A stretch of DNA of 64,000 nt from an uncultured candidatus Porisulfidus sp. (lineage in GTDB: Bacteria > Pseudomonadota > Gammaproteobacteria > Poriferisulfidales > Poriferisulfidaceae): positions 505,937 through 569,936 of the forward strand of contig OY288106.1 in NCBI GenBank assembly GCA_958431155.1. Direction: 5' to 3'. Below the pieces are notes generated by a model that did no database searches, was not told the DNA's origin, and saw only the letters and a program-made list of their open reading frames with translations. Position numbers and translations under genes: made by a program. Within the stretch, counting starts at the first letter, position 1; each line of letters starts with the position of its first letter. This document shows positions 53,022-61,267 of this stretch, piece by piece.

Positions 53022-56000
53022 ATGAGACTGACAAAAAATTTTCGTGCGGGCGTTTCGTTTGTTCTCGCTTGGGCCTTGTGTAGCACTGCGATAGCGGAAA
53101 TCGAAGAAATCATCGTCACGTCGCAGAAGCGTGAAGAAAACGTGCAGGACGTGCCGATTTCTGTCTCGACTTTCTCCGATGACTTCTTCACGAAATCGAA
53201 CGTCAACACTCTCCGGGACATGGCGCGCTATGCTCCCAACCTGAGTCTGCCTCAGTCCAGTGCGGTCGCCAACCAGCGAATTATTTTGCGCGGTGTGGGT
53301 TCGGTCGGCAACAGTGCCATCGAGCCGACTGTGGCGGTGTTCATCGACGGTGTGTACTATCCGAGACCGTCCTCGATCGTCGGCAGCATGACCGACTTGG
53401 ATCGTGCGGAGGTGCTGCGCGGCCCGCAAGGCACCCTGTTCGGGCGCAATGCCTCGATGGGCGCGATTAACATCGTGACTAAAAACCCGACGAATGAGCA
53501 TGAAGGACGGATTGCCGTCGGCTATGGCGATTATGATGAAAAACGTGTCTCCGGCTATATCAATAGTGCCATTTCCGAGATGGTATCGGCCCGCCTTGCA
53601 TTTCAGGCGTCGGAACGGGATGGTTATGGCGAAAACACTTTCACCGGGGGAGGCAGTCGGAGCACAGTAGGCGACTGGGGAGACCTCACCGCGCGAGGCA
53701 AACTACTTTTAACCCCGAGTGCCACCACTGACATTCTGTTAACGGCAGACTACTCCCGGCTGAGAAACGAGGGCGCGGTCGCTGAATTCATCGGGGATAC
53801 GGCGCCGGGTCAAACCCTATATGGACTTGCCCATATTTTGCCCACCGGCGAGTTACCGGAGGCGGAGGATGTCTATGACCACAAACTCCACCAAATGCAT
53901 CGCGACGATGCCGACGATGAACAATGGGGCCTGAGCGGTGATGTCACCTGGGCGGTCGGCGATCATACAATCCGTTCGATAACGGCTTACCGGGACTGGG
54001 AGAACGACAGTCTGGACCAGTCGGTCATCCGTCTGCCGGCGGATTTGGTCCCGACTGATCAGTGGTACGACGTGGAAACTTTTTCTCAGGAACTGCAGAT
54101 CACATCTCCCGAGGGTGAGGATTTCGAATACGTGCTGGGCCTCTATTACTACGACGAAGAATATACCTTGGACAGCAATTTCCGCCTTGGGGAGGATTTC
54201 TGCGGGATGGTCGAAAATCTGTACCGGAGGCAACTCCTCCAAGACGTTCAGATTGCAAATCCGCTTGCGCCCGGCGGTTTTGTCGTGATCGAGGATGCAG
54301 GTGCCCGAGACGTTGTGTTTGGGACGGAATACGGAAGGCGTGTGGGGGCAAGTGTCGGGGCGGAAATTCCCGGCCTAATTCAAACCCTAGCCCAAGCTAA
54401 TCCCCAAGCTGCCCCCCAGGTAACAGCGCAAATCCAGGCATTGACACCTGCTCTGGTCAATCTTCTGATGAAAGCGGGAACTGAAATCAGTCCGGTATTG
54501 GGCCCGCTATTGAGTGACCCTGCTTCATTGGCCGACCCCGCCAACCAAATGCGTTTGCAAGGCGCGATCGTGAAGGCCAAGACTGACTTGAACAATCGAC
54601 TGGGCCAATTAATCCCCGACCCTATGTTGCAGGGGGCAATTTATGAAGCTCTTGACCCCTTGGTTGCTAATCTTTCCGATCCGACCATGCCGGATTACGG
54701 TGTGACGACTCTCCGTCTCACGGCCTTAGCTGCATCTCAGCAAGCATTGGATACACCGGCCAATTTATTAGTGGAGGACCCGCAAACTCCAGATCCTGGA
54801 GATTTTATAGAACAACCGGTTCCTGTTGAGCAGGCAGTGCAAGGGGCCGCCGTTGGGACGGCGGCGGCGGCAAAGGGGACTTGCATTCTCGGAGGACGGG
54901 ACATGGCTGTGACGGATTTCAAGCAGGATGTCAAAAACTATGCCGCCTACGCGCATGGGACCTATCATCTGAGCCCGCAATGGCGCCTCTCGGCAGGTGC
55001 CCGTTTTACTCGAAGCGAAAAGGATGGAAGTTTCGTCAGTGTTGTCTCCAATCCGGTGGCGGAAGCCAGTTCGCCGACAAATCCGTTCGGTCTGGATTTG
55101 CGTCAGAATGAAAGCCACCCAGACCTGGAACACGACGAAGACAAGATGACCTGGCTGACCAACCTCAGCTACTTTCTCGACGATGACACTATGCTGTTTG
55201 GCAACTTTTCCACCGGCTTCAAATCGGGTGGTTTCAATCCTGAGGGCTTCAACAGCAAGGTCGCGTTAGCAGGAAGAACTCGTAAGTTCGACACTGAAAC
55301 CACCAAGAACTACGAATTGGGCATCAAACGGACCATGATGGAAGGGCGGCTCGTCGCCAATGCAACGCTGTACCGTACCAAGGTCAGCGATTTTCAGGAA
55401 CGCCAGTTCGATGGCCTAAACCTCATTGTGCACAATTCCGGTGATCTCACGCAACAGGGAGTTGAGTTGGACGTGCTCTTCCAGCCACGGGAAGAGTTTT
55501 TCGCCACACTGGGTGTGAGCTATCTGGATTCGGAGTTCGATAGTTTTCCCAATGCCACCGGGCTCCCGGGTCACGTCGCTGCGGCCTCGGCGGCGCGCGA
55601 CGCTTATGCGGCTTGTACGAACCAAGTCGCGGGTGGTCTGAAATTACAGGCCGAATGCGATGGTCAATTTCCTGCAGCAGCAAGAGCAAACCCGACTCGC
55701 GACATAAAAGGAGAGCGCAACCATTTCTCCCCGAAGTGGCAAGTGGCTCTGTCCGCCGAATGGACCGATTCATTGCCAGATTCTGCTGCGGACTGGTTTA
55801 TCCGCGGAGAATACCAGTACACGGATGACCAGAATGTGGGTTCGGATACGAACCAGAATCCGGACACCATGCAAGGCGATTACAACCTCTTCAACGGAGG
55901 GGCGGGCGTGCGCAGCCAGAATGGCGATTGGGAAGTGTCTGTATTCGTCAAGAACATCTTTGACGAGGAGTACTGTCAGACCAAATACTCCCAGCCGTTG

Positions 56001-56105
56001 GTGGGTTCACTGGGGTTGACGGACACGAGCACCGGCCAAGGCGCGCAGCGATGCACGCTCGGCGAGCCTCGCACCTGGAGTTTGGTTGGAAGCTTCCTCT
56101 TTTAA
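53022..56105 (+). CDS. TonB-dependent receptor with a large barrel insertion
   Basis: A 1027-residue outer-membrane receptor of the group common in degraders of sterols, terpenoids and aromatics; the substrate is not shown. It has a signal peptide (residues 1-26) and the TonB box-plug start IEEIIVTSQKREENVQDVPIS. Plug motifs include RGVGSVGNSAIEPTVAVFID and LRGPQGTLFGRNASMGAINIV, and the barrel ends with WSLVGSFLF. Residues about 394-621 form an Ala/Leu/Pro/Gln-rich insertion without barrel-like strands, bounded by Cys 394 and Cys 621. It most likely sits outside the cell. A strong ribosome site AAGGAG is present. Confidence 0.9.
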   Translation: MRLTKNFRAGVSFVLAWALCSTAIAEIEEIIVTSQKREENVQDVPISVSTFSDDFFTKSNVNTLRDMARYAPNLSLPQSSAVANQRIILRGVGSVGNSAIEPTVAVFIDGVYYPRPSSIVGSMTDLDRAEVLRGPQGTLFGRNASMGAINIVTKNPTNEHEGRIAVGYGDYDEKRVSGYINSAISEMVSARLAFQASERDGYGENTFTGGGSRSTVGDWGDLTARGKLLLTPSATTDILLTADYSRLRNEGAVAEFIGDTAPGQTLYGLAHILPTGELPEAEDVYDHKLHQMHRDDADDEQWGLSGDVTWAVGDHTIRSITAYRDWENDSLDQSVIRLPADLVPTDQWYDVETFSQELQITSPEGEDFEYVLGLYYYDEEYTLDSNFRLGEDFCGMVENLYRRQLLQDVQIANPLAPGGFVVIEDAGARDVVFGTEYGRRVGASVGAEIPGLIQTLAQANPQAAPQVTAQIQALTPALVNLLMKAGTEISPVLGPLLSDPASLADPANQMRLQGAIVKAKTDLNNRLGQLIPDPMLQGAIYEALDPLVANLSDPTMPDYGVTTLRLTALAASQQALDTPANLLVEDPQTPDPGDFIEQPVPVEQAVQGAAVGTAAAAKGTCILGGRDMAVTDFKQDVKNYAAYAHGTYHLSPQWRLSAGARFTRSEKDGSFVSVVSNPVAEASSPTNPFGLDLRQNESHPDLEHDEDKMTWLTNLSYFLDDDTMLFGNFSTGFKSGGFNPEGFNSKVALAGRTRKFDTETTKNYELGIKRTMMEGRLVANATLYRTKVSDFQERQFDGLNLIVHNSGDLTQQGVELDVLFQPREEFFATLGVSYLDSEFDSFPNATGLPGHVAAASAARDAYAACTNQVAGGLKLQAECDGQFPAAARANPTRDIKGERNHFSPKWQVALSAEWTDSLPDSAADWFIRGEYQYTDDQNVGSDTNQNPDTMQGDYNLFNGGAGVRSQNGDWEVSVFVKNIFDEEYCQTKYSQPLVGSLGLTDTSTGQGAQRCTLGEPRTWSLVGSFLF

Positions 56106-56111
56106 CTGAAC

Positions 56112-56131
56112 GGGCCTGCTTCGGCAGGCCC
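56112..56131. terminator. TTCG-loop hairpin between convergent genes
   Basis: A perfect 8-base-pair stem (56112-56119 with 56124-56131) capped by TTCG, 6 bases after the TonB receptor and 41 bases before the end of the convergent P450 gene. It can act on both strands, though no long T run follows. Confidence 0.65.
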
Positions 56132-56172
56132 TCAACTCTTCAATAGGATCTCTGAAAGGCGTGAGCTTTGGC

Positions 56173-58200
56173 TCAATCTTTCACAGAGTGGTAAGCGGTC
56201 TCAATGGCTTCGAAAGGATGTCGATGCCGCGCTACCCGGAACCCAAATTTCTTGTCGGGGCTCATCTTGGGTATCGGGTTGATCCCGAGTTTGTAATTTG
56301 GCGGATCCATTTCCAGTTCAAGGTGGCGGGCAATCAGTAGCAGGTTGACGGCCAGCTGCAACTCGCTCCAGCGTGCGCCCCCGCAAGTGTGAGTTCCGAT
56401 GCCGAACGGTGCGTAAGCTCCCGGGTATTGCTTATGTTCGCTTCGGGGTGGCGCAAAGCGGTCGATGTCGAAAGTATCCGGATCCTTGAAAAACCTCTCG
56501 TCGAAATGAGCTGCGGTGAAAGCGACCATGAGCGTGGTATGGGGCGGGATCTTGTAGCCTTCGACTTCAAAACCGTTCATCACGGCTCGCAAGTGAATGG
56601 GGATTACGGGGTGCACCCGAAGCGTTTCCATGATAAACCGGTGTGTCACATCGATCGCCGATACATCAAGATCCGCAGCAGTTGGATCCCCATTGGCAAA
56701 AAGCGCGTCCGCCTCGGCGGCAATCCGTTCCCGCAAGTCTGGATTTTTGAGAAATTCGTAGATGGCGAAAGTCGTTTGGCTTCCCAGGTAGTGTCCGGCG
56801 ATGATCGGCGCGATGAACGCGAAGCCGAGATCGGTCTCCGGCAAGAATTGAGGGTCGGAGTAATGCAGGTCCATGAGATCATCGACCAAGTCTCGCCGCT
56901 TGCCCGCCCGTTGTGCCGGAGTGTGCGAGGCGTGGATCTGGGCATAAAGATCCAGTACGCGTTTGAGAGCACGCTTCATCGCGGGTGTACGCAACAAGAA
57001 GTGAGGCAGGAACTTGTGGATGGTGACCATAAGTGCCCGGTATTCGTATTTGAGGAGATCATCAAGGATCTCGGCCGGCGCAATGCTTACGCTGAGGTTT
57101 GCGATCTGTTCGCCGACCAACCGCTGGCATGCCATCTCACCGCGCACGGCTTTTCCGATTCCCCACCTGTGGAAATGTCCTCGGGCCAAGGACAGAACTT
57201 CATCTAGCCGATCCTCGACAACAGCGCGGGAATTGCCGGCGCGCACCACCCGGCGCATGCGGAAATGATCGGCACCATCCATGCTGGCAATGGACCGCCC
57301 GGTTCCCCACGTACGCTGGAAGTCCTCGATGAAGTCCTGCGAACGGACGTGGAGACGGCCTTTTTGGATGAACCAATGGTTCAGTTCCGCGCTGGCGAGA
57401 ACAACTATCTTTCGACCGCCACCCCTTAACTCAAAAACCGGCCCATGCTTCTTGGCTTGTTCGGCGAAGAATTTCGTCATGTCTCTCGAGCGGAATGTTT
57501 TCGAGAAAAGCATCTCCTTCAGCCCCACAACCGGCATTGCCCGGTGTCGCACCGTACGCATGCTCTCCGGGGGACGATAGGAGCTGTGCACCGCAGCCCC
57601 GATGTTCTGCCCGATCAGGTCCATTTTGCTGAGGAGTTCGATTCGTTCTTCGGCAAGTTCGTATTCTTCGGGTTCCATCATCGCGCGGATGCCGCCGCAA
57701 CTGTGCATGAGACCGATGATGGCAATGTCGCGCGGGTCCGGGATCTCGTCATCGAGCAGCGTCCGCATGATCCGGCTCTTGATCTCTTCTCCGGTCCTGC
57801 CGTCTACTAGGGGATAACGCCCCGAGCGGGCAACTTTGCTGGACAGGTTCCAGAACCCGCCTTCATCCGCATCGAGAACGCCGGCTTTGGACAGGCGATG
57901 GAGCGCCTGCGTATTGATCGCATCCGCATACCGTGCAATACGTTCGATCCAGAATTGGGGAGGGTGAATTTCAGTTTCCTTTGCGATTTCTTCCAGCGTC
58001 GGATCCAGAAGTTTGTCTCCAGTGGGAGTCGCGTCGATCAGAGTGAGTGTTTCCACATCCGTATCGATACGATTCTCCAGCGCAAGGTCCATCAGGACAC
58101 CCCCTGCGAGCACGCAGGACATCTTCCACTCTGGGATGGGAATGAAATACCCCGTCTTCTCATCGAGCAGCATCAGGAGTATTTCTTCAGCGAATCTCAC
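56173..58200 (-). CDS. GPP34 (GOLPH3-like) domain fused to cytochrome P450
   Basis: A 675-residue two-domain protein. Residues 1-215 match the GPP34 family: FAEEILLMLLDEKTGYF, LAGGVLMDLALENRI, ATPTGDKLLDPTLEEIA and LSKAGVLDADEGGFW follow the order and spelling of human GOLPH3. That protein binds Golgi phosphatidylinositol-4-phosphate. Residues 215-670 are a cytochrome P450 with an I-helix AGHYLGSQTT near 467 (CYP51-like), ExxR as ETLR near 524, and the haem motif FGIGTHTCGG with ligand Cys 606. No stop or restart lies between the parts. Start is GTG at 58200, 12 bases after the Rieske gene stop, so the two oxygenases form an operon. Confidence 0.9.
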   Translation of the reverse strand: MRFAEEILLMLLDEKTGYFIPIPEWKMSCVLAGGVLMDLALENRIDTDVETLTLIDATPTGDKLLDPTLEEIAKETEIHPPQFWIERIARYADAINTQALHRLSKAGVLDADEGGFWNLSSKVARSGRYPLVDGRTGEEIKSRIMRTLLDDEIPDPRDIAIIGLMHSCGGIRAMMEPEEYELAEERIELLSKMDLIGQNIGAAVHSSYRPPESMRTVRHRAMPVVGLKEMLFSKTFRSRDMTKFFAEQAKKHGPVFELRGGGRKIVVLASAELNHWFIQKGRLHVRSQDFIEDFQRTWGTGRSIASMDGADHFRMRRVVRAGNSRAVVEDRLDEVLSLARGHFHRWGIGKAVRGEMACQRLVGEQIANLSVSIAPAEILDDLLKYEYRALMVTIHKFLPHFLLRTPAMKRALKRVLDLYAQIHASHTPAQRAGKRRDLVDDLMDLHYSDPQFLPETDLGFAFIAPIIAGHYLGSQTTFAIYEFLKNPDLRERIAAEADALFANGDPTAADLDVSAIDVTHRFIMETLRVHPVIPIHLRAVMNGFEVEGYKIPPHTTLMVAFTAAHFDERFFKDPDTFDIDRFAPPRSEHKQYPGAYAPFGIGTHTCGGARWSELQLAVNLLLIARHLELEMDPPNYKLGINPIPKMSPDKKFGFRVARHRHPFEAIETAYHSVKD

Positions 58201-58212
58201 GATCGGATTCCC

Positions 58213-59418
58213 TTATGAAAGTTGCTGTTGTTCATCCAAAACCTGCGCGGAGGTATCGAGGTTGCTGCGTTCGGATGATTCACTGCCGCGCCCGTCTTGG
58301 TGGCCGATTTGGTGCTTCGGGTAGAACTGTTCACAGTAGCGTCGATATTTCCCGATTTCGCCGTCAGCTTGGCATAACCGCGGGCGGGGGCGATACCGTT
58401 TTTGCCCCCATATTGTAACGTCCTGAAGAACATCGCGTTTTTGCGTGCTCAGGATAATCTGGTTCATGGCCTTGGTGCGCCATCCCGGTGGGAGAAACCG
58501 CAAACCGGCCATAAATCGCTTCGGTTTCCGCAGTTTCCGCATTTGCGAGGCCAATACCATTTCAAGATGTTTGTCGTCGACCGGCGTGGCGAATACCCAT
58601 AAACGCGAATCCATGCCAATGGAATGTTCGCGTATTTCGACGTATGAGAAGCCAAAGCCATAGACGTGCGCGATCGCGGAAACGTCAAAAATCGTCTTGA
58701 TTCCGGCGATGACTCGGGTACGTTTGAAATCAAAACAACTCTTGAGATGGGGCCCGTCTACGGAAACCGAACCGACCGGGTGCACGCTGTCGTAGCCGTG
58801 AATGTACCGCAGGTGCGCGATGTCCACGGAATTTTCGGTGGTTTCTTGGGGATGGCCGGGAAACTGCATGGTTCGGTATCCGATTTCATCCCAATCCGCA
58901 CCCATCGGCGGGTCCCCAGGAAGACCCCACTGCGGTGGCCGCCCACCACTTCCCCACCAGGCAAAGACCAGATCATCCATCACCCGCGTCTCGAACACTC
59001 TGAGCCGAGTCGATTTTGGCGGGGGGGCGTAGGGCGTGGCAACGCATGTGCCGGTTATGTCGTATTCATAACCGTGGAACGGGCAGACGAGACAGCCGGC
59101 GCGAATTTGACCGCCAGCGGAAGGCCCCAACTCAGAACCCAGGTGTGGACAGGTCGATTCGGCCACGCAGATGCGGCCTGCATCGTCGCACCAGGCAATG
59201 ATCTTCTCGCCCATCCAGGTCTTTTGAACCAGCTTTTCTTTTAGGATGGCCCGACGACTGCCAATGAAGTACCAGCCCTCGGGAAAGGGTGGAAGCGAGG
59301 CAATGTCGTAATGTTTGATGCGGTCCACTCGCAATTCCCGCGAAATCCTGCGTTCAGATGGCCTAAATTCCATAATCAGCAGGTTGAAAACTGTTTTACG
59401 ATACCAGAATTTGGCCAT
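58213..59418 (-). CDS. Rieske non-haem iron oxygenase (KshA/DAF-36/SdmA-like)
   Basis: A 401-residue oxygenase of the kind that hydroxylates or desaturates steroids and other lipids. The Rieske cluster is bound by Cys 90 and His 92 (CPHLGSELG) and Cys 112 and His 115 (CPFHG). The mononuclear iron motif is ENSVDIAHLRYIH with Asp 199, His 202 and His 207. The spelling resembles ketosteroid hydroxylase KshA and sterol-acting Rieske enzymes, but substrate is an inference. It needs a separate reductase, and none is adjacent. ATG at 59418 has no ribosome site; ATG at 59373 is an alternative. It is the first gene of the operon with the GPP34-P450 fusion. Confidence 0.88.
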   Translation of the reverse strand: MAKFWYRKTVFNLLIMEFRPSERRISRELRVDRIKHYDIASLPPFPEGWYFIGSRRAILKEKLVQKTWMGEKIIAWCDDAGRICVAESTCPHLGSELGPSAGGQIRAGCLVCPFHGYEYDITGTCVATPYAPPPKSTRLRVFETRVMDDLVFAWWGSGGRPPQWGLPGDPPMGADWDEIGYRTMQFPGHPQETTENSVDIAHLRYIHGYDSVHPVGSVSVDGPHLKSCFDFKRTRVIAGIKTIFDVSAIAHVYGFGFSYVEIREHSIGMDSRLWVFATPVDDKHLEMVLASQMRKLRKPKRFMAGLRFLPPGWRTKAMNQIILSTQKRDVLQDVTIWGQKRYRPRPRLCQADGEIGKYRRYCEQFYPKHQIGHQDGRGSESSERSNLDTSAQVLDEQQQLS

Positions 59419-59457
59419 TTATGACAACTGGTAGAACTACAAACCTAGGAGACCCCA

Positions 59458-59463
59458 TATAAT
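59458..59463 (+). promoter_or_regulatory. -10 element of the efflux operon
   Basis: A perfect TATAAT on the plus strand in the 218-base gap between the divergent Rieske and efflux genes, about 170 bases before the chosen start of the efflux lipoprotein. No clear -35. Confidence 0.35.
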
Positions 59464-59636
59464 GGGAAGCCATCCAACTCGGGGGGAGTGGACGGCATGT
59501 CGCTGCTATGCAGACCACGATATACCAGCTTGTCGCTCATTTGCCGGACCTCAGGCAGCCGGAACGGTCTGAAACCCTCCCTACGACATCGATGCCGGAT
59601 TTTCGGACTACAGCCATAAGGCCGCGAGGGCACGCC

Positions 59637-61145
59637 ATGCCGGCGGCGGTATTCTCGATCTTGGCCAGCTGCCTCGCTACTGCTTGTTCACCGTCTCTGG
59701 CTCCTCCAGCGTCCGATCTGACGACACAACTACCCGAGGAATTTGTTGGCAGTACCGCGCCAGGCCAGCACGATCCATCAGGGTGGTGGGAGGCCTTCAA
59801 TGACCCGACTCTGAACCAGATCGTTGAATCTGTCCTTACTTCGAATTACCATTTGGCGGAGGCCGTTGCACGGGTCGATCAGGCTAGGGCAAGGGAACGC
59901 ATCGCACACTCTGCCAGGACTCTGCGGGTCCAGCCATCCGCCGGTGCTGAAGACACCAGCGTGCCGACGAATGCGGGGATCGGCGCGCAAGTAGACGAGT
60001 TGGATCAAGACTTTGGATTGCAACTACCCGACCGACTTGGCTTAACCACCTACACGCTCAGTGCAGATTTTTCTTATGAAGTCGACTTTTGGGATCGCAA
60101 CCTCAACGAAGCACGTGCTGTCGGGGCGGAACGTTTGGCTTCGGAATGGGATTATCGCGCCGCCCGTATCGGGGTCGTGGCGGAAACCGTTCGTACGTAT
60201 CTGGAGATCGCTTACCTGCGGCGCCAACTGGAATTGTCTGGCGAGATGGTGGAGATCTTCAGGGAACGCGAAAAACTGGCTGAGTTCCGGTACGACCGGG
60301 GGCTGAATAGTGCCCGCGACCTTTACCGGGTGCGCCGGGACCTGTGGGATGCAGAGACCGATTTGCCGAGGGTCGAAGGGCGGCTGGCCGATGCGGAAGG
60401 GCGCCTGTGGGTATTGTTGGGAGGGTACCGCGGGGATCTGGCCGACATGTTGCCTGATTCCCTGTCGCCATCAATCGCGCTTGAGCCCGTCCCGGCAGGG
60501 ATACCGGCCGACCTCTTGGCGCAGCGTCCCGATGTTGGCGCAGCCAGGCAGCGAATGGAGGCGGCCCGTCATACGGTTGGCGCGCGTCGTGCGGAGTTGA
60601 TGCCATCCTTGTCGCTGTCCGGTTCCATCGGACTGCAGAATTCAGACTTTGAAAATTGGTTCCACCCCGATCAGTGGTTTCGGAACCTGACCGTGAATTT
60701 GCTGGGACCGGTATTTCAGGGTTCGCGCTTGCGGGACAACGTAGCTCTTGCTGAGAACCGGTTGCATGAAGCGATTGCCGCGTATGGGCGCACTGTCGTT
60801 GCTGCAGTCAATGAAGTCGAAGCCGCCTTGATCGGATGGGAAACCAGCCGCCGCTTCTATGTCTTGAGGAAATCCTTTGCCGAAGAAGCCCAGGCCGAAG
60901 CGGATTACCAGGAACGGCGATATAAATCCGGGGTGGCGGATTACGAAGATTTCCTGACGGCCTCGCAGACTTTCGTCAGCGCAAATTCTGCACTTGCGGC
61001 AGCGGCGCGGGATCTGGGCTATGCTCGCCTGACGTTGCATCGCGCTTTGGGGGGCGCGTGGGTGGCATCTGGGTCGGCTGTTCTTGAGCCTGGCAGTTCT
61101 GACCATGCGTCGAACCTTCAGCCTGCGTCTCTACCTGCCGATTGA
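59637..61145 (+). CDS. RND efflux outer-membrane lipoprotein (NodT/OprM family)
   Basis: A 502-residue TolC-like channel of the NodT family. The ATG at 59637 gives a lipoprotein signal (AAVFSILASCLATAC, lipobox ATAC) and follows GAGGG; in-frame starts upstream to 59508 would bury the signal. It has the WWEAFNDPTLNQIVESVL motif (about residues 49-66) and the two outer-membrane efflux repeats with QARARERIAH and LLAQRPDVGAARQRMEAA. It lies 122 bases before the membrane-fusion gene and shares its promoter region with the divergent oxygenase operon. Confidence 0.9.
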   Translation: MPAAVFSILASCLATACSPSLAPPASDLTTQLPEEFVGSTAPGQHDPSGWWEAFNDPTLNQIVESVLTSNYHLAEAVARVDQARARERIAHSARTLRVQPSAGAEDTSVPTNAGIGAQVDELDQDFGLQLPDRLGLTTYTLSADFSYEVDFWDRNLNEARAVGAERLASEWDYRAARIGVVAETVRTYLEIAYLRRQLELSGEMVEIFREREKLAEFRYDRGLNSARDLYRVRRDLWDAETDLPRVEGRLADAEGRLWVLLGGYRGDLADMLPDSLSPSIALEPVPAGIPADLLAQRPDVGAARQRMEAARHTVGARRAELMPSLSLSGSIGLQNSDFENWFHPDQWFRNLTVNLLGPVFQGSRLRDNVALAENRLHEAIAAYGRTVVAAVNEVEAALIGWETSRRFYVLRKSFAEEAQAEADYQERRYKSGVADYEDFLTASQTFVSANSALAAAARDLGYARLTLHRALGGAWVASGSAVLEPGSSDHASNLQPASLPAD

Positions 61146-61267
61146 CCTGGGAATCCATACCATGTACGAGAACCTCGAGCCTATCTTTCGCAGCAGCCAT
61201 CTACAGTTCCGTTCCGAGGCAGGGATGCTACGATAGTGGCGGTGGCAGATTAGTCCGGTGAACTAGC

